A program made the position numbers and the translations under genes. The notes beneath the pieces were generated by a model. That model searched no databases and was not told the origin of the DNA. It worked only from the letters and a program-made list of their open reading frames with translations. Shown piece by piece: positions 35,452 through 46,400 of a DNA stretch of 64,000 nucleotides. The stretch's first letter is position 1. Each line of letters starts with the position of its first letter. The DNA lies in contig CM042085.1 of NCBI GenBank assembly GCA_023512835.1, positions 45,432,189 through 45,496,188 of the forward strand, in the 5' to 3' direction. Source of the stretch: Taxillus chinensis (lineage: Eukaryota > Streptophyta > Magnoliopsida > Santalales > Loranthaceae).

Positions 35452-37098
35452 TCAGGACTGATCGTCCTCGAATAGCTCAGGATGAAGAACCCACATCTGG
35501 CTCTCTTTCTCCCAAGTCTGCTCCTCCATGCCTCGGTGTTGCCATAACACCCGAACTAGTGGGATTGTCTTGCCTCGTAAGACCTGGTCCCGCCTGTCCA
35601 AAATCTGTGCCGGCATCTCAACAATGGCACCATCATCAGCCAAGTCTATCTCGCGATAGTCCAACACATGAGAAGGATCTGGGTGATACCGTCTCAACTG
35701 AGACACATGAAACACATCATGTACTCGCGCTAACTCTGGTGGCAAAGCTAATCGGTAAGCCACTGCGCCCACGGTGGCAACAATCTCAAATGGCCCCACA
35801 AAACGAGGGGAAAGTTTGGATCCATGTCCAAACCTCCGATGCCCTCGACGCGGCGAAACCCGCAAAAATACACGGTCCCCCACCTCAAATTGCAAGGGTC
35901 GACGCCTCTGATCTGCGTAGGACTTCTGCCTACTCTGTGCTGTCAACATACGCTGTCTAATCAACTGCATTATCTCCATGGTTTCTCGAACCATATCGAG
36001 ACCGAGAACTGCTGTCTCTCCAGTCTGTGCCCAACACAAGGGTGATCTACAAGGCCGCCCATACAGCGCCTCATACGGAGCCATCCTAATCGTGGCCTGA
36101 TAACTGTTGTTGTAAGAGAACTCCAGCAAAGGAAGGTGAGTCTCCCAACAACCTCCAAAATCTAGGACACAGGCACGCAACATATCCTCGAACGTCTGAA
36201 TCGTCCACTCCGACTGACCATCCATCTGCGGATGAAAGGCTGTACTGAGGTTCACCCTAGTACCCAAGGCTCGCTGCAGCTGTCTCCAAAATTGAGATGT
36301 AAACCTCGCATCCCGATCAGATACAATAGACAATGGGACTCCATGCAACCGCACAATAACATCAATATACCTCTGTCCCAAAGTCCTCACTGGGTCTGTC
36401 TCTCGAATCGGAATAAAATGCGCCGATTTGGTCAACCGGTCCACAATAACCCATACAGTGTCGTGTCCCCTGGAACGAGGAAGTCCAGTGACAAAATCCT
36501 TGGTCACATGGTCCCATTTCCACTCTGGCACTGGTGATAACTGCAACTCACCAGCTGATCTCAGGTGCTCTGCCTTGATTTGCTGACAGGTCAAACACCT
36601 CCTCACAAAATCAGCAACGGCCTTCTTCAGGCCTGGCCACCAAAACTGCCTCCTCACAGCATGGTACATCTTGGTCCCACCAGGATGTACAGCTAACCTT
36701 GACTGGTTAAATTCCCGAAGAACCTCCTCCTGAAGAGAAGTGGGAACTATCAATCTACCCCTATACCGCAGCACATGCTTTGCATCCTCAATCCAATCAG
36801 AAGATGCCTTCCCAGTCTGAATTCTGTCCCTGATGACCTCATAATCAACGTCCCCCAGCTGATCCTCTATGATCCTGTGCTGCATCTCTGGGACTACTAC
36901 AACAACACTGAGGGTCCCTCGCCCCTCGCTGGTCACCATCTGCAACCTCATCGCTGCCAACTGACCCATCATCTCCCATTCCTTAATGGCACAATGAGCC
37001 ACCATGGCCCTGCTCTTCCTACTCAGAGCATCTGCCACCACATTACCCTTCCCAGGGGTGTACATCATATCAAACTGAAACTGCTGCAGGTACTCCAC
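35452..37098 (-). CDS. pol: Tekay-A RNase H end, integrase and chromodomain-like tail (548 aa open)
   Basis: This open frame begins inside the RNase H after an in-frame stop near 37130 and runs to the pol stop. It contains VVADALSRKS, an integrase HHCC finger (HPGGTKMYHA through CLTCQQIKAEH), and the catalytic Asp (DFVTGLPR), Asp (VSDRDARFTSQFW) and Glu (DGQSEWTIQ). The C-terminal GPFEIVATVGAVAYRL region follows, then IPLVRVLWQHRGMEEQTWE, which resembles the chromodomain-type tail of Tekay elements. Integrase inserts the cDNA, and such tails are thought to guide targeting to chromatin. It is a fragment of the larger polyprotein and is not separately initiated. Tekay-B lies just beyond the stop, so it did not break this frame. 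Confidence 0.88.
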   Translation of the reverse strand: MEYLQQFQFDMMYTPGKGNVVADALSRKSRAMVAHCAIKEWEMMGQLAAMRLQMVTSEGRGTLSVVVVVPEMQHRIIEDQLGDVDYEVIRDRIQTGKASSDWIEDAKHVLRYRGRLIVPTSLQEEVLREFNQSRLAVHPGGTKMYHAVRRQFWWPGLKKAVADFVRRCLTCQQIKAEHLRSAGELQLSPVPEWKWDHVTKDFVTGLPRSRGHDTVWVIVDRLTKSAHFIPIRETDPVRTLGQRYIDVIVRLHGVPLSIVSDRDARFTSQFWRQLQRALGTRVNLSTAFHPQMDGQSEWTIQTFEDMLRACVLDFGGCWETHLPLLEFSYNNSYQATIRMAPYEALYGRPCRSPLCWAQTGETAVLGLDMVRETMEIMQLIRQRMLTAQSRQKSYADQRRRPLQFEVGDRVFLRVSPRRGHRRFGHGSKLSPRFVGPFEIVATVGAVAYRLALPPELARVHDVFHVSQLRRYHPDPSHVLDYREIDLADDGAIVEMPAQILDRRDQVLRGKTIPLVRVLWQHRGMEEQTWEKESQMWVLHPELFEDDQS

Positions 37099-37128
37099 CC
37101 ACCGCCTCTGCTTAAGGTTCAGGTCTCT

Positions 37129-38333
37129 CTAAGAAAAGATGTACTGCAAGCTCTTGTGGTCTGTATACACCACAAATTTCTCCCCAAGGAGATAATGCTG
37201 CCAACTCTTTAGAGCAAAGATCACTGCAGCCAACTCCAAATCATGTGTGGGATAGTTCTGCTCATGTGGTCTCAACTGCCTAGACCCATAAGCAATCACC
37301 TGTCGAGTCTGCATCAGCACACAACCAAGTCCCACCCTAGAAGCATCACAATACACCTCAAAAGGCACACCCTCCTGTGGGAGGATCAAGATAGGTGCAG
37401 AGGTCAATCGTGCCTTCAGCTCCATGAAAGCACTCTCACACGCATCAGACCAAATGAAAGGAACTCCCTTCCTGGTCAGGTTCGTCATAGGAGCTGCCAA
37501 CCTGGAAAAATCCTCCACGAACCTCCGATAGTAGCCTGCCAAACCAAGGAAGCTACGAATCTCAAACACATTCGTGGGCCTCTTCCACGACATGATTGCC
37601 TCAATCTTCTCAGGATCCACTGTGATACCCTCCGAAGATACCACATGCCCCAAGAAGTGCACCTGTTGCAACCAGAAGTCACATTTCGTGAACTTTGCGT
37701 ACAACCAGTGCTCTCACAAGGTCTGTAACACAACCTGCAAGCGCTCCTCATGCTCCCTCTTGGTTGCTGAATGGACCAAAATATCATCGATGAACACCAC
37801 AACGAACATATCTAAATATGGAGCAAACACCTGGTTCATCAATCCCATAAACACTGCTGGAGCATTCGTGAGCCCGAACGGCATCACAAGCCACTCATAA
37901 TGCCCATAACGACAACTGAACGCGGTCTTAGGGATATCTGTCTCCCTAACCCTCAACTGATGGTATCCAGATCTCAAGTCTATCTTGGAAAATCATCTCG
38001 CACCTCGAAACTGATCGAACAGATCATCGATCCTCGGTAATGGGTACCTGTTCTTCACAGTCACCTAGTTCAGCTTCCGGTAGTCTATACACAGCCGAAG
38101 TGAACCATCCGCCTTCTTGGCAAACAACACTGGAGCGCCCCACGGTTACTCCGCCTGATAAAGCCTCGTGCCAATAGGTCATCTATCTGTCTCTTGAGCT
38201 CTCTAAGCTCTGTCGGTGCCATCCTGTAGGCCGCTAACCTGATCGGTGTTGTCCCTGGCAACAACTTGATCGAAAACTCAACCTCCCTCACGGGTGGCAA
38301 ACTGACCAAGTCCTCGAGAAACACATCCGGGAA
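37129..38333 (-). pseudogene. pol: Tekay-A RT and RNase H (broken)
   Basis: The minus strand encodes [17 protein letters not shown], then RT motifs [26 protein letters not shown] and the catalytic FIDDILVHS (about 37790), a thumb region ([19 protein letters not shown]) and RNase H ([26 protein letters not shown]). Stops or frameshifts occur near 38333, 38085-38150, 37985, 37705 and 37130. The catalytic residues themselves look intact. Confidence 0.88.
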
Positions 38334-40226
38334 CTAATCTACAATGGGTGGCAAAACAGCCTTCCCCTCTCTCCTCCTGTCAACCAACGTCAAGCTGGAT
38401 AATTGGTGGGTCACATCGCCCCACCCATACCTCAAAGGTCCCAACCTGCATGCCTCGTTGGTCCACTCACCCACAAAGACACCCCGCGTGCCCTTTGGTG
38501 TGAGAAATGTCACACGCCGTCGAAAACAATCAATCTTGGCCTCCACGGAGACCAACCAATCCATACCCAGGATAACATCAAAATTATCTAACCCCATGAC
38601 ATACAAATCACACATCAAGTTAACACCCCCAAGTGTTACCTGACAAGCACGACAGATACTCTCAAGTATCACAATTCCACCCGAAGGGGAAGCAACCATT
38701 AGAGACTGACTAACTGTCTCCTGGTCTAACTCCAATCCAACCACCATAGCATACGAAATAAAAGAATGGGTAGCACCAGTATCAATCAAAACTGAACAAA
38801 TAGTATGAGAAACGATAATGGTACCTCTCACCACTGAAGGTCCTGCTCCTGCCTCGTCCACTGGTGGAACCTCTGCCTCTCTGCTGGTAAGGGAAAAAGT
38901 CCTCCCTCGTGGCCCACTCCCACTAGCCTGGCCCATTGGGGCCTTGCCCCGCTGATCAACATGACCCTGTGCCTCCCGTTGAGGCTGCTGCACCGCAGGT
39001 CGCATCTGCGTGCTCTGTGCCGGCGGCACTGACCTCTGAGACGGAGCCCCACTCCTCTGTCCCTGATCTCTCGGACGAGGGCCTACACTGCTGGTTGAGC
39101 TAAGGGTAACACATTCCCTAGCTCCATTCCCCACTTTCCCGCATCGGAAACAAGTCATCTTTTTCCTTGGGCAGTCTCTCGAGACATGCCCGGTCAAACC
39201 ACAACTCCAACAGGCCCCTGGCCTCCTGCTGGCTGAACTCTCATGGGGTCCCACCGCCTGGCTGGAAACCCTCTGCACCTGCCTCCTCTCAGGCTGAGCA
39301 GCACTGCTCTCCCCACTCTGTCTCTTCTTGCTCGGGCCTGCCGAACCGCCCGGCCTCTGGGCTCTAGCCTGATCCTGACCTCGCTCAATAATGAGCGCCT
39401 TGTCGACCGCATCCCGGTAGCTGGTCAACTGCATCGGTTCCAGCTGTCTTTTCAGAGATGGCCTCAAGCCCTGAATGAAGTCCTGTGTCTTCCGGCGTTC
39501 CTTTGCCCAAGCCTCCAGAGCAAACCGTCCCAAATCTGTGAAGGCCTGCACATACTCCCCCACAGTCATGCTACCCTGCACAAGTTCATAATACTCTTTA
39601 CGTCGAGCATACTGCAACGAGCTGGGAAAATACTCCCCAAAGAAGCGCTCAACAAACTCTCTCCAGCTCATCTGACTGCCATGGACAGCTCTAGTGGATT
39701 CCCACCACCTACGTGGGATACCCAACAGATAGTGCATCGCCACGCGCACTCTCTCCTCATCTGGCACCCCGATCATACCAAAGATATCCTCTGTCCACCT
39801 AATCCAGTCCTCGGCTACCTCTGGCCGCGAACCATCCTCAAAAGTCTTGGGTGCGTGTTTCAAAAACTGCGCAGCCCTGTCCATCCCTCGTCGTGCTGGC
39901 TCTGCCACGACCTCCTGCTGGTGCACATCCTGCACCACTCTTGCCTCCTGCTGCTGAGGCTGTGGTGGCTGCTGAGGCTGCTGCTGCCTCTTCAGCTCAT
40001 CCACCTCTCTAGCCATATCCCTCATCGAGCCCTACATACCCTGCATGGCCTCCTGCAACTGAATCAACACCTGCATCAAATCAAGTCCCATAACGGGAGC
40101 TGACGATCTCTGCTGCGGGCTCTGCTGCTCCTCGTGCCCCGACTCTATCGTGGGCTCCTCTGCCGGGCCATGGCCTCGGACAACTCTCCTCGGTGGTTCT
40201 ATCACACTGGCCACAACAACAAACAA
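38334..40226 (-). CDS. gag-pro: Tekay-A gag-protease (563 aa open; one stop near the start)
   Basis: The frame starts at ATG 40226 (MFVVVASVIEPPRR). It has one stop at 40029-40031 and is then open to 38334. It encodes a Q-rich coiled coil (about 39950-40010), a capsid-like block (FLKHAPKTFEDGS, HYLLGIPRRWWES, RFFGEYFPSSLQYARRKE), a basic linker and zinc knuckles. The first knuckle is intact (CWSCGLTGHVSRDC). In the second (CFRCGKVGNGAREC) the zinc-binding His is Asn. The aspartic protease follows with SVLIDTGATHSFIS (about 38775-38800) and ILGMDWL. Loss of a knuckle His would be expected to weaken RNA packaging. Confidence 0.88.
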
Positions 40227-40680
40227 TCAAACGATCAATACTAGCACCTGCTAGCACAAACAGCCATCAAAGGCACAACCGACTTGTAGGTTCTCACCAC
40301 ACGACCTGTAGGTCCATACCATGCATATAGCATCGTGTCCCACATCAGGGTACACCACACGACCCGTAGGTCCACAACCATGCATATAGCATCGTGTCAC
40401 CCCTTAGGGTACACTACAATCAAGTCCTGGCTCTCACGGCCACGTGCTATCCTGGCACCAAATGCAATCATATCACAAACAAAGACAATCTAGTGCCCTA
40501 TATGCACACAATCATACCACTAGAAATGCACCCCATCCCCATGTATGCTCCTAGGATGATCTAACTAACACCAAAATAACCTAGAATACATGTAAGGACT
40601 GCGTTGATCAGGCGCCCTCCCTACAGTTTTCCAAGTCACATGGAATCAATTAACCACCCCTCACTAACCTAGGCCCACTA
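40227..40680. other. Tekay-A 5' leader
   Basis: Untranslated leader. A segment near 40283-40410 is duplicated in tandem, with CACCACACGACCTGTAGGTC-like units recurring two or three times. No coding frame is supported. Confidence 0.55.
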
Positions 40681-40698
40681 GACCATGCTCTGATACCA
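40681..40698 (-). promoter_or_regulatory. Tekay-A primer-binding site (tRNA-iMet)
   Basis: The minus strand reads TGGTATCAGAGCATGGTC three bases after the 5' LTR end, complementary to initiator tRNA-Met over at least the first 12 bases. Confidence 0.88.
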
Positions 40699-40701
40699 AC
40701 T

Positions 40702-43074
40702 TGTCATGCCCCCGAATTCCAGGGAACCCGGAACCGGGTACATGACTTCCCCTTGCCCGCACCCGATAGGTCAAGGGGTTGGTGACTAGCACCAATGGAG
40801 ACTACACTGCGGGTGCTGTCTCAAATATATAACCCTGTACAGTCATACATCAAGGGTAATCCTGTACTTTCCCATATATCATCATGCATATAATGTGTCA
40901 AATAGAATACAGACATCACATCATACAGTATGCAAATACAACTGTCCATGGACCCATGTTCGAGATATCACATAAAACAATACAGAATATAACTGTATCA
41001 TACACAAGAGTAGTGGGCGTCCTCCTGGAAGAAAGTCCTCTACTAGTCTCGAGTCACACCTGAAAAGGGTAAACAACAAGTAGGGGTGAGCGACAAGCTC
41101 AGTAGGTGACCCCAAAACTCTACATCATGCAACACATATAAGTCTATACTATATGCTCAGTGTACTCGTGCACCGTGTAGTGTGCACAATCATCAGGACT
41201 CAGCCTGCAAACAAACATCAGGACTCAGCCTGCTCACACAGGATAACTTGTCCACGATCCTCCATGCATCCCAGCTCAGGGCACTTAGCCCTAGGTCCAC
41301 GAGCTCATGCCTTAGCTTGTCCACAACGCAATATGCCAGGCCACAGTCGCCACACAGGCCTGCCATCGGTGCATATGCCTGCCACGTCAACCAAATAGCA
41401 CCATCGGTGCATCACGGTGAGAACCCAAACAAGTCACGGAGTCCATGCCCCAATATCTCACACCAACATACTAACATTAGTATGGCATGTCATTTTCAAC
41501 ATTTCCTTTGGACTTGTAGCCAGTCTTCACAAGTAAATTCTCAATCCTTGATTTATGAAGGAAGTACCCATAGCAGCTATTTTCTTGAAATCAAAACTCC
41601 CGGCATTGGGTTCCCATAGCATAAATAAGATTATCTGATTTTTTGGGATTTTTCTGAGATGTCTAACCCCACTTTCCGAAAATTCACTACTACGAACTTT
41701 TGGGTTTTTCCGAGATTTTACATTAAAACCCAATTTTCACATTTTGAAATAGTGGGAATTAATTTTTTTAGTATTTTTCTTTGAATCCAAATGGGGGGTA
41801 TTTCGTTATTTACATAGTAACTTAAGTATACTTAAATGTGTACATGGGTATAAGTTACGATGTAAATAGGTGCAGTCCAGTGCTGTTGCACTGCCTCGAA
41901 GCTGCAGAACAGCCTGCCTCGTAGCTTCAGGACTGTGACTCGTAGCGGAAGCTGCGACTCGTAGCTGCATAGCGCGCCTCAAAGACTCGAAGCGGGTCTT
42001 CGATCTTCGACCTTCGGACTACGAACTACGAACCTTCGACCTATGGGTCTACGAACTACAACCCTACGAACTACGAGTCTACGAACTACAACCCTACGAA
42101 CTACGAACCTACGACCCAGAACTTCGGGTCTTCGTCATTTCGACCCAGGAACGCGCCCAGGGTACTGTTCATCGTCGTTTTCACCTGTTCTTCGTCTGAA
42201 ACGCACCCAGAAACTCCCAGACGTTCACTAACACTCCTGTTTCGCAACAAACTACGATATCTACCTCAAAACGCATCCAGAACGCCTCTAAATCGCGCAG
42301 AAACAACAGAAACACGTATAAAATTCCAGATTTCCAGAAATCTAGATCTAAACCCAGATTTCCATGGTTGACTTTTTAACCCTCATGAAAAACACAGTTA
42401 ATCAACCCCAAAATCATAGAAACATATATCCACAATGATAAAAAATAGTTCTTAACCACAGATCTTATGTTAAACCATTAGATCTAACCCAAAATTGGTT
42501 TTCCCCAAATTCTAGGGTTCATGCTCAATTTTCATAAATGATGATAAATTCTTGCAGGTCCAAAACAAGAGAGAGATAAGAAGTTCAAGGACACCTACTT
42601 GAAGTGAATCCTTGGGCTCCACGAACCCAAATCGCCAAGGCCTCCGAGCTCTCTCAAGCTCTCTCTCTCAAACGCACAAACGTGAAACGTAAAGTGAAAG
42701 CTTTTTTTTTTCTGCTATTTATATTTCTGCCAGTCAACTGACCTAGTCAACCATTGACCTAGTCAATAATTGACCTCCCAACACAAAAATTGACCTCCAA
42801 GGCCCCGAACTCCAAATTGAGTCAAGCTACAGTCAAAACGCTCGAAATGACGAGCACAACACTAAATAGATATTATTACACCCAAATGACCGCCCAAACA
42901 CAGAGTCAACCAATAAACCCCGAAAAGTCAACAATCGGGTCAAACGGGGCCCCGACTCGGAATCGGGCCCAAGTACAATCAAAATGCTCACATCGACGAC
43001 TACACTATTGTCCAGATAGTTACATTCCCATAGAATGGCTATCTCTCAAAACTACCCAAATACGAGTCTTTAGA
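40702..43074 (-). repeat. Tekay-A 5' LTR
   Basis: Collinear with 23572-25939. In plus-strand reading the right end reads TTTAGA where the other copy has TTTACA, a single change in the terminal dinucleotide. The TATA box is at about 42716-42723 on the minus strand. The TACGAAC micro-repeat block (about 41990-42110) has a different copy number from the other LTR. Confidence 0.92.
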
Positions 43075-43079
43075 TTTGG

Positions 43080-44152
43080 TACCACCTAAACTGGACTCAC
43101 CCAGGAGCTGTCAGATATAGCAAAAATAATCCCAGCTTTCCTTCACTTCAATATTTCCTTTCCAACTACTTCCTTCATAGCAGGATTAAGCCTGCGTTGG
43201 CGTTCCACGGTAGGACTAAAGGACTCCTCCATCAAGATTTTATGCATACAGACTACCGGGCTAATACCTTTAATATCATCAAGTGACCATCCCAGGGCCT
43301 GCTTATGCTTCCTTAAAACATCAAGTAGCTGATTGCGCTCTTCGGTCGTTAAAGAGGCAACTACTATCACAGGATATCTTCCTTGTGAATCTAAAAATTC
43401 ATATCTTAAATGATCTGGGAGCTGTTTCAAAATTTGCAGTGGCTCCGTGGTTGCTGGAGAGTCAGCTGATGAAGAGGGCTGCTGCTTAGCTTGCTCAACA
43501 AGAACCTCAAAGTTCTCTTCTGGATAAGCCTCAACAAAATCAACTTGCTGTAATTGGTGGTCCAAGCTAGCAGTAATCAGACTCTCTTCAAAGTACGCAT
43601 CCACGAAGTCTGCAATGTGATCAATCCAAAAGCAACTAGAATGATCATTCACCCTACGCATTGATCTTTCCATATTAAACACCACCGCGTCCTCATCCAC
43701 ACGCAGCGTCAGCTCCCCTGAGTTTACATCAATCAAAGCCCTTCCTGTGCTAAGGAATGGCCATCCAAGAATCAGCTGGACACCTTTGTCTTCCTCCATA
43801 TCCAAAACTACAAAGTCCACCAGGTAGATAAACCAGTCCACCTTGATAAGTACATCTTCGATGATGGCATCCGGTTTGCCTATCAAACGATCAGCAAACT
43901 GCAAAGAGATTGATGTAGGCTTCATTCCTGTTAAGCCCAATCGTCGATAGATAGTCATTGGCATCAAGTTAATACTAGCCCCTAGATCACAAAGGGCTTG
44001 CTCCAACTGAGAGGTACCAATAGTGCAAGTAAGAGTGAAGCTACCCGGATATTTCAATTTGGGTGGTAGCTTATGCTGTAGCACTACACTTATATCATTT
44101 GTGAGAGCCACAATCTCACAATCAGTATAGCTCCTCTTCTTGGTTAGCAGAT
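43080..44152 (-). pseudogene. pol: Athila-A protease and RT N-terminus
   Basis: A 322-residue open frame (43143-44111) reads HKLPPKLKYPGSFTLTCTIG, then the protease motif ALCDLGASINLMPMTIY and a long pre-RT linker (LTTEERNQLLDVLRKHKQALGW, DIKGISPVVCMHKILMEE). After a stop at 43143 it continues to SWVSPVQVVPK at the tttgg site. Across Tekay-A the frame resumes as KKGGMTV at 23571, which shows that one RT gene was split by the insertion. The upstream end near 44152 joins plus-strand Athila gag sequence head-to-head. Confidence 0.9.
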
Positions 44153-45098
44153 TGCAGAATCAGGGAGGACCTTCGCAATTTCAACAACAGCCTTACTTAT
44201 GGCAAAGGCAGAACAAGGCCCCTACTGCTGGAATGACACAATACGGAGAGACTACTCAGCCACAACTTCCTCCTGGTTTTCAGAAGGTGCCTCAACAGAA
44301 GGAGGAGGACAAGGAGAAAGCTAAAGATGAAGAGATAAAAAATTTCTTCTATCAGTTTGCTAAGCAAGCAACTAACAAAATAAGTAGGGGAGAGACAAGG
44401 ATCGAGTCCCTTACCTCTTCTGTCCAAGATCTTGGAGCTACAATGAAGAATATCGAGTAGCAAATTAGCCAATTAGCAAATACAGTCAAACTATCTTCAT
44501 CAAACACCTTTCCCAGTAACACTAAAGTAAATCCCAGAGTGTAGTGCAAAGCCATTATGCTTAGAAGCGGAAAAGAACTTCAATCTGGTGAAAAGGAAGC
44601 TGAGCCAAGCAAGGAGGACACTGAACATCATAATCATGAGGAACAAGGAGGAAGCGTTGATTAGAAAGTGGAGGAGAAAGACAAGGCTGAAGTCAGCCAA
44701 CCTATAGCCAGTACTCCTGTGCAATACAAGCCTCCTATGCCATATCCTCAGAGATTGAGGAAACAAAAGTTGGATGTGCAGTTCAGAAAATTTTTAGAGA
44801 TGTTCAAGAAGCTGGAGGTGAACATACCGTTTATAGAAGCTTTGGAGCAGATGTCGAAATATGTTAAGTTCTTGAAGGATCTGCTGTCCAAGAAGAGGAG
44901 CTATACTGATTGTGAGATTGTGGCTCTCACAAATGATATAAGTGCAGTGCTACAGCATAAGCTACCACCCAAATTCAAAGATCCGGGTAGCTTCACTCTT
45001 ACTTGCACTATTGGTACCTCTCAACTGGAGTAAGCCCTTTGTGATCTAGGGGCTAGTATTAACTTGATGCCAATGACTATCTATCGACAATTGGGCAT
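44153..45098 (+). pseudogene. gag: Athila-B gag and protease start (plus strand, truncated)
   Basis: The plus strand encodes GGPSQFQQQPYLWQRQ, QLPPGFQKVPQQ, a coiled coil (ESLTSSVQDLGATMKNIE), then after stops MPYPQRLRKQKLDVQFRKFL, LLSKKRSYTDCEIVALTNDI and ALCDLGASINLMPMTIYRQ. These are typical Athila gag and protease features. Stops occur near 44458, 44541, 44662 and 45031. The last 220 bases are the inverted counterpart of about 43935-44152. The frame ends abruptly at about 45098, 14 bases before an LTR, so most of pol has been deleted. Confidence 0.85.
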
Positions 45099-45112
45099 TA
45101 TCTAATTTGATA

Positions 45113-46400
45113 ATGCGCATTTATGCCATTATCCTATGCCATATTTAGGGTGTTTTAGAGTATGTTTTGAGCCTATTTGCATGGTATTTTGCTTATATTT
45201 GCTCTAACCCCTAGGAAGACCTTGTTTGGTATATAGTTGTACTTTTTGAGTGTTTTTGGCAGGTTTTGGAGTAACTTTTTACCACACACCTTGGCTAGAT
45301 CAATCTATACACTCAAGAGGAAGCTATAGGAAGAAGATGGAAGCAAAATAAGAGCAAAATGAAGGTGCACACGAAAAGGTGTTTCTCACGTGCAAGGAGT
45401 TTGATGCATGGATGCTTTCTACAAGTTCTACTGAAGCTTTGGAGCAAATTTGGGCTGATTTGGAGCTACACGCGAAAAGGACTTTCTCACGTGCATTCTC
45501 GCGTGCAGGCAGTTTTGAGCTCCAAATGATGTGTTTTGTTGTTTTAATTATTTTCATCTAAAGAACTTGGGTCAAATTTGGTATAGTTTGAGTTTTATTG
45601 AGCCTGGAACGTCGAATAGTGTCACTAACCAAAACAACGTCGTTTTGGCTACGACCACATTTATAATTAGGGCACACCTTTTATAACCCTAATTTGACCC
45701 ACAAAATCCTATAAATAGGGGGCTTGGGAGGCATTGTAGATCATCCTTAGTTAGACAATCTGATCTGAGTTCTGAAGAAGAGCTATAGCCGTTGCTAAAA
45801 GATCGGATTGTCCTTGGCGGCACTGGAGTTGGAGAGGAGCGATTTTGGGCAGCAGAGGCCGGAGTCCTGGTTTATCTTGGGTTCTTCCTTTAATGTCTTG
45901 GTACTATAATCATGTTCTTTCTTGCAATTTCTATTGCTTTCAATATGATTATGGGGTAGTTTTGTTAGTCGAGGGGAGTAATGTTGCCCCCAATATGTTG
46001 TAATTAGTTTGGTTTATGGTTGTTCAATGAAATGAAATTCAGCTCATGTTTAATTCACTTGTATAAAAGCAAATGCCTGATTTATGCATGATTAGGGAAT
46101 CTTAGTCCTTGTCTAGGGTGGAACACTAGTGAATTAGATTTAATGTTGTATGACGGACCAAGTCTATAACTAATAGATTGTTTATCTACTTTGATCACTT
46201 TTATTCACATGGGCCAAAAGGGATAAAAGCCTTAAATCTATCTTAGCATGGACCAAATGTAAGATAGGTAGGAGATAATCAACATGAAGATGAATTAGAG
46301 CGTAAATCAAGAACAAGTGCCATAATCCAGATTATTACAATCCATTGGGTGAAAATGGAAGGAAGGGCATATGATGTATGATGTTACAACCGACTGTCAT
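45113..46400 (+). repeat. Athila-B LTR (plus orientation; right end uncertain)
   Basis: It starts TGATAATGCGCATTTATGCC and matches 1-655 in reverse orientation. The TATA box (45710-45717) and the ACGT palindrome (45629-45648) are kept. Beyond 45750 there is no comparison copy in the window. Its right end is blurred by the truncated Copia-A and is placed at about 46400 only by change of character. Confidence 0.65.

Larger units (their letters stand above)
23572..43074 (-). mobile_element. Tekay-A: chromovirus-type Ty3/gypsy element, interrupted by Tekay-B
   Basis: Two LTRs in minus orientation (23572-25939 and 40702-43074) flank an interior with a tRNA-iMet primer-binding site, gag, protease, RT-RNase H, integrase and a chromodomain-like tail. 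A perfect 5-bp target duplication, tttgg, flanks it (23567-23571 and 43075-43079), and the Athila RT frame resumes across the two flanks. Without the nested Tekay-B the element would be about 10.3 kb. The domain order and the C-terminal chromodomain-like sequence place it among chromoviruses, most like Tekay/Del. Confidence 0.93.

Noticed and set aside
35259..35960. Plus-strand open frame of 233 codons
   Set aside because: It is antisense to the Tekay-A integrase C-terminus and part of the Tekay-B LTR; the minus-strand frame has clear integrase motifs.
39243..40103. Plus-strand open frame of 286 codons
   Set aside because: It is antisense to the Tekay-A gag, which has capsid-like and zinc-knuckle motifs on the minus strand.
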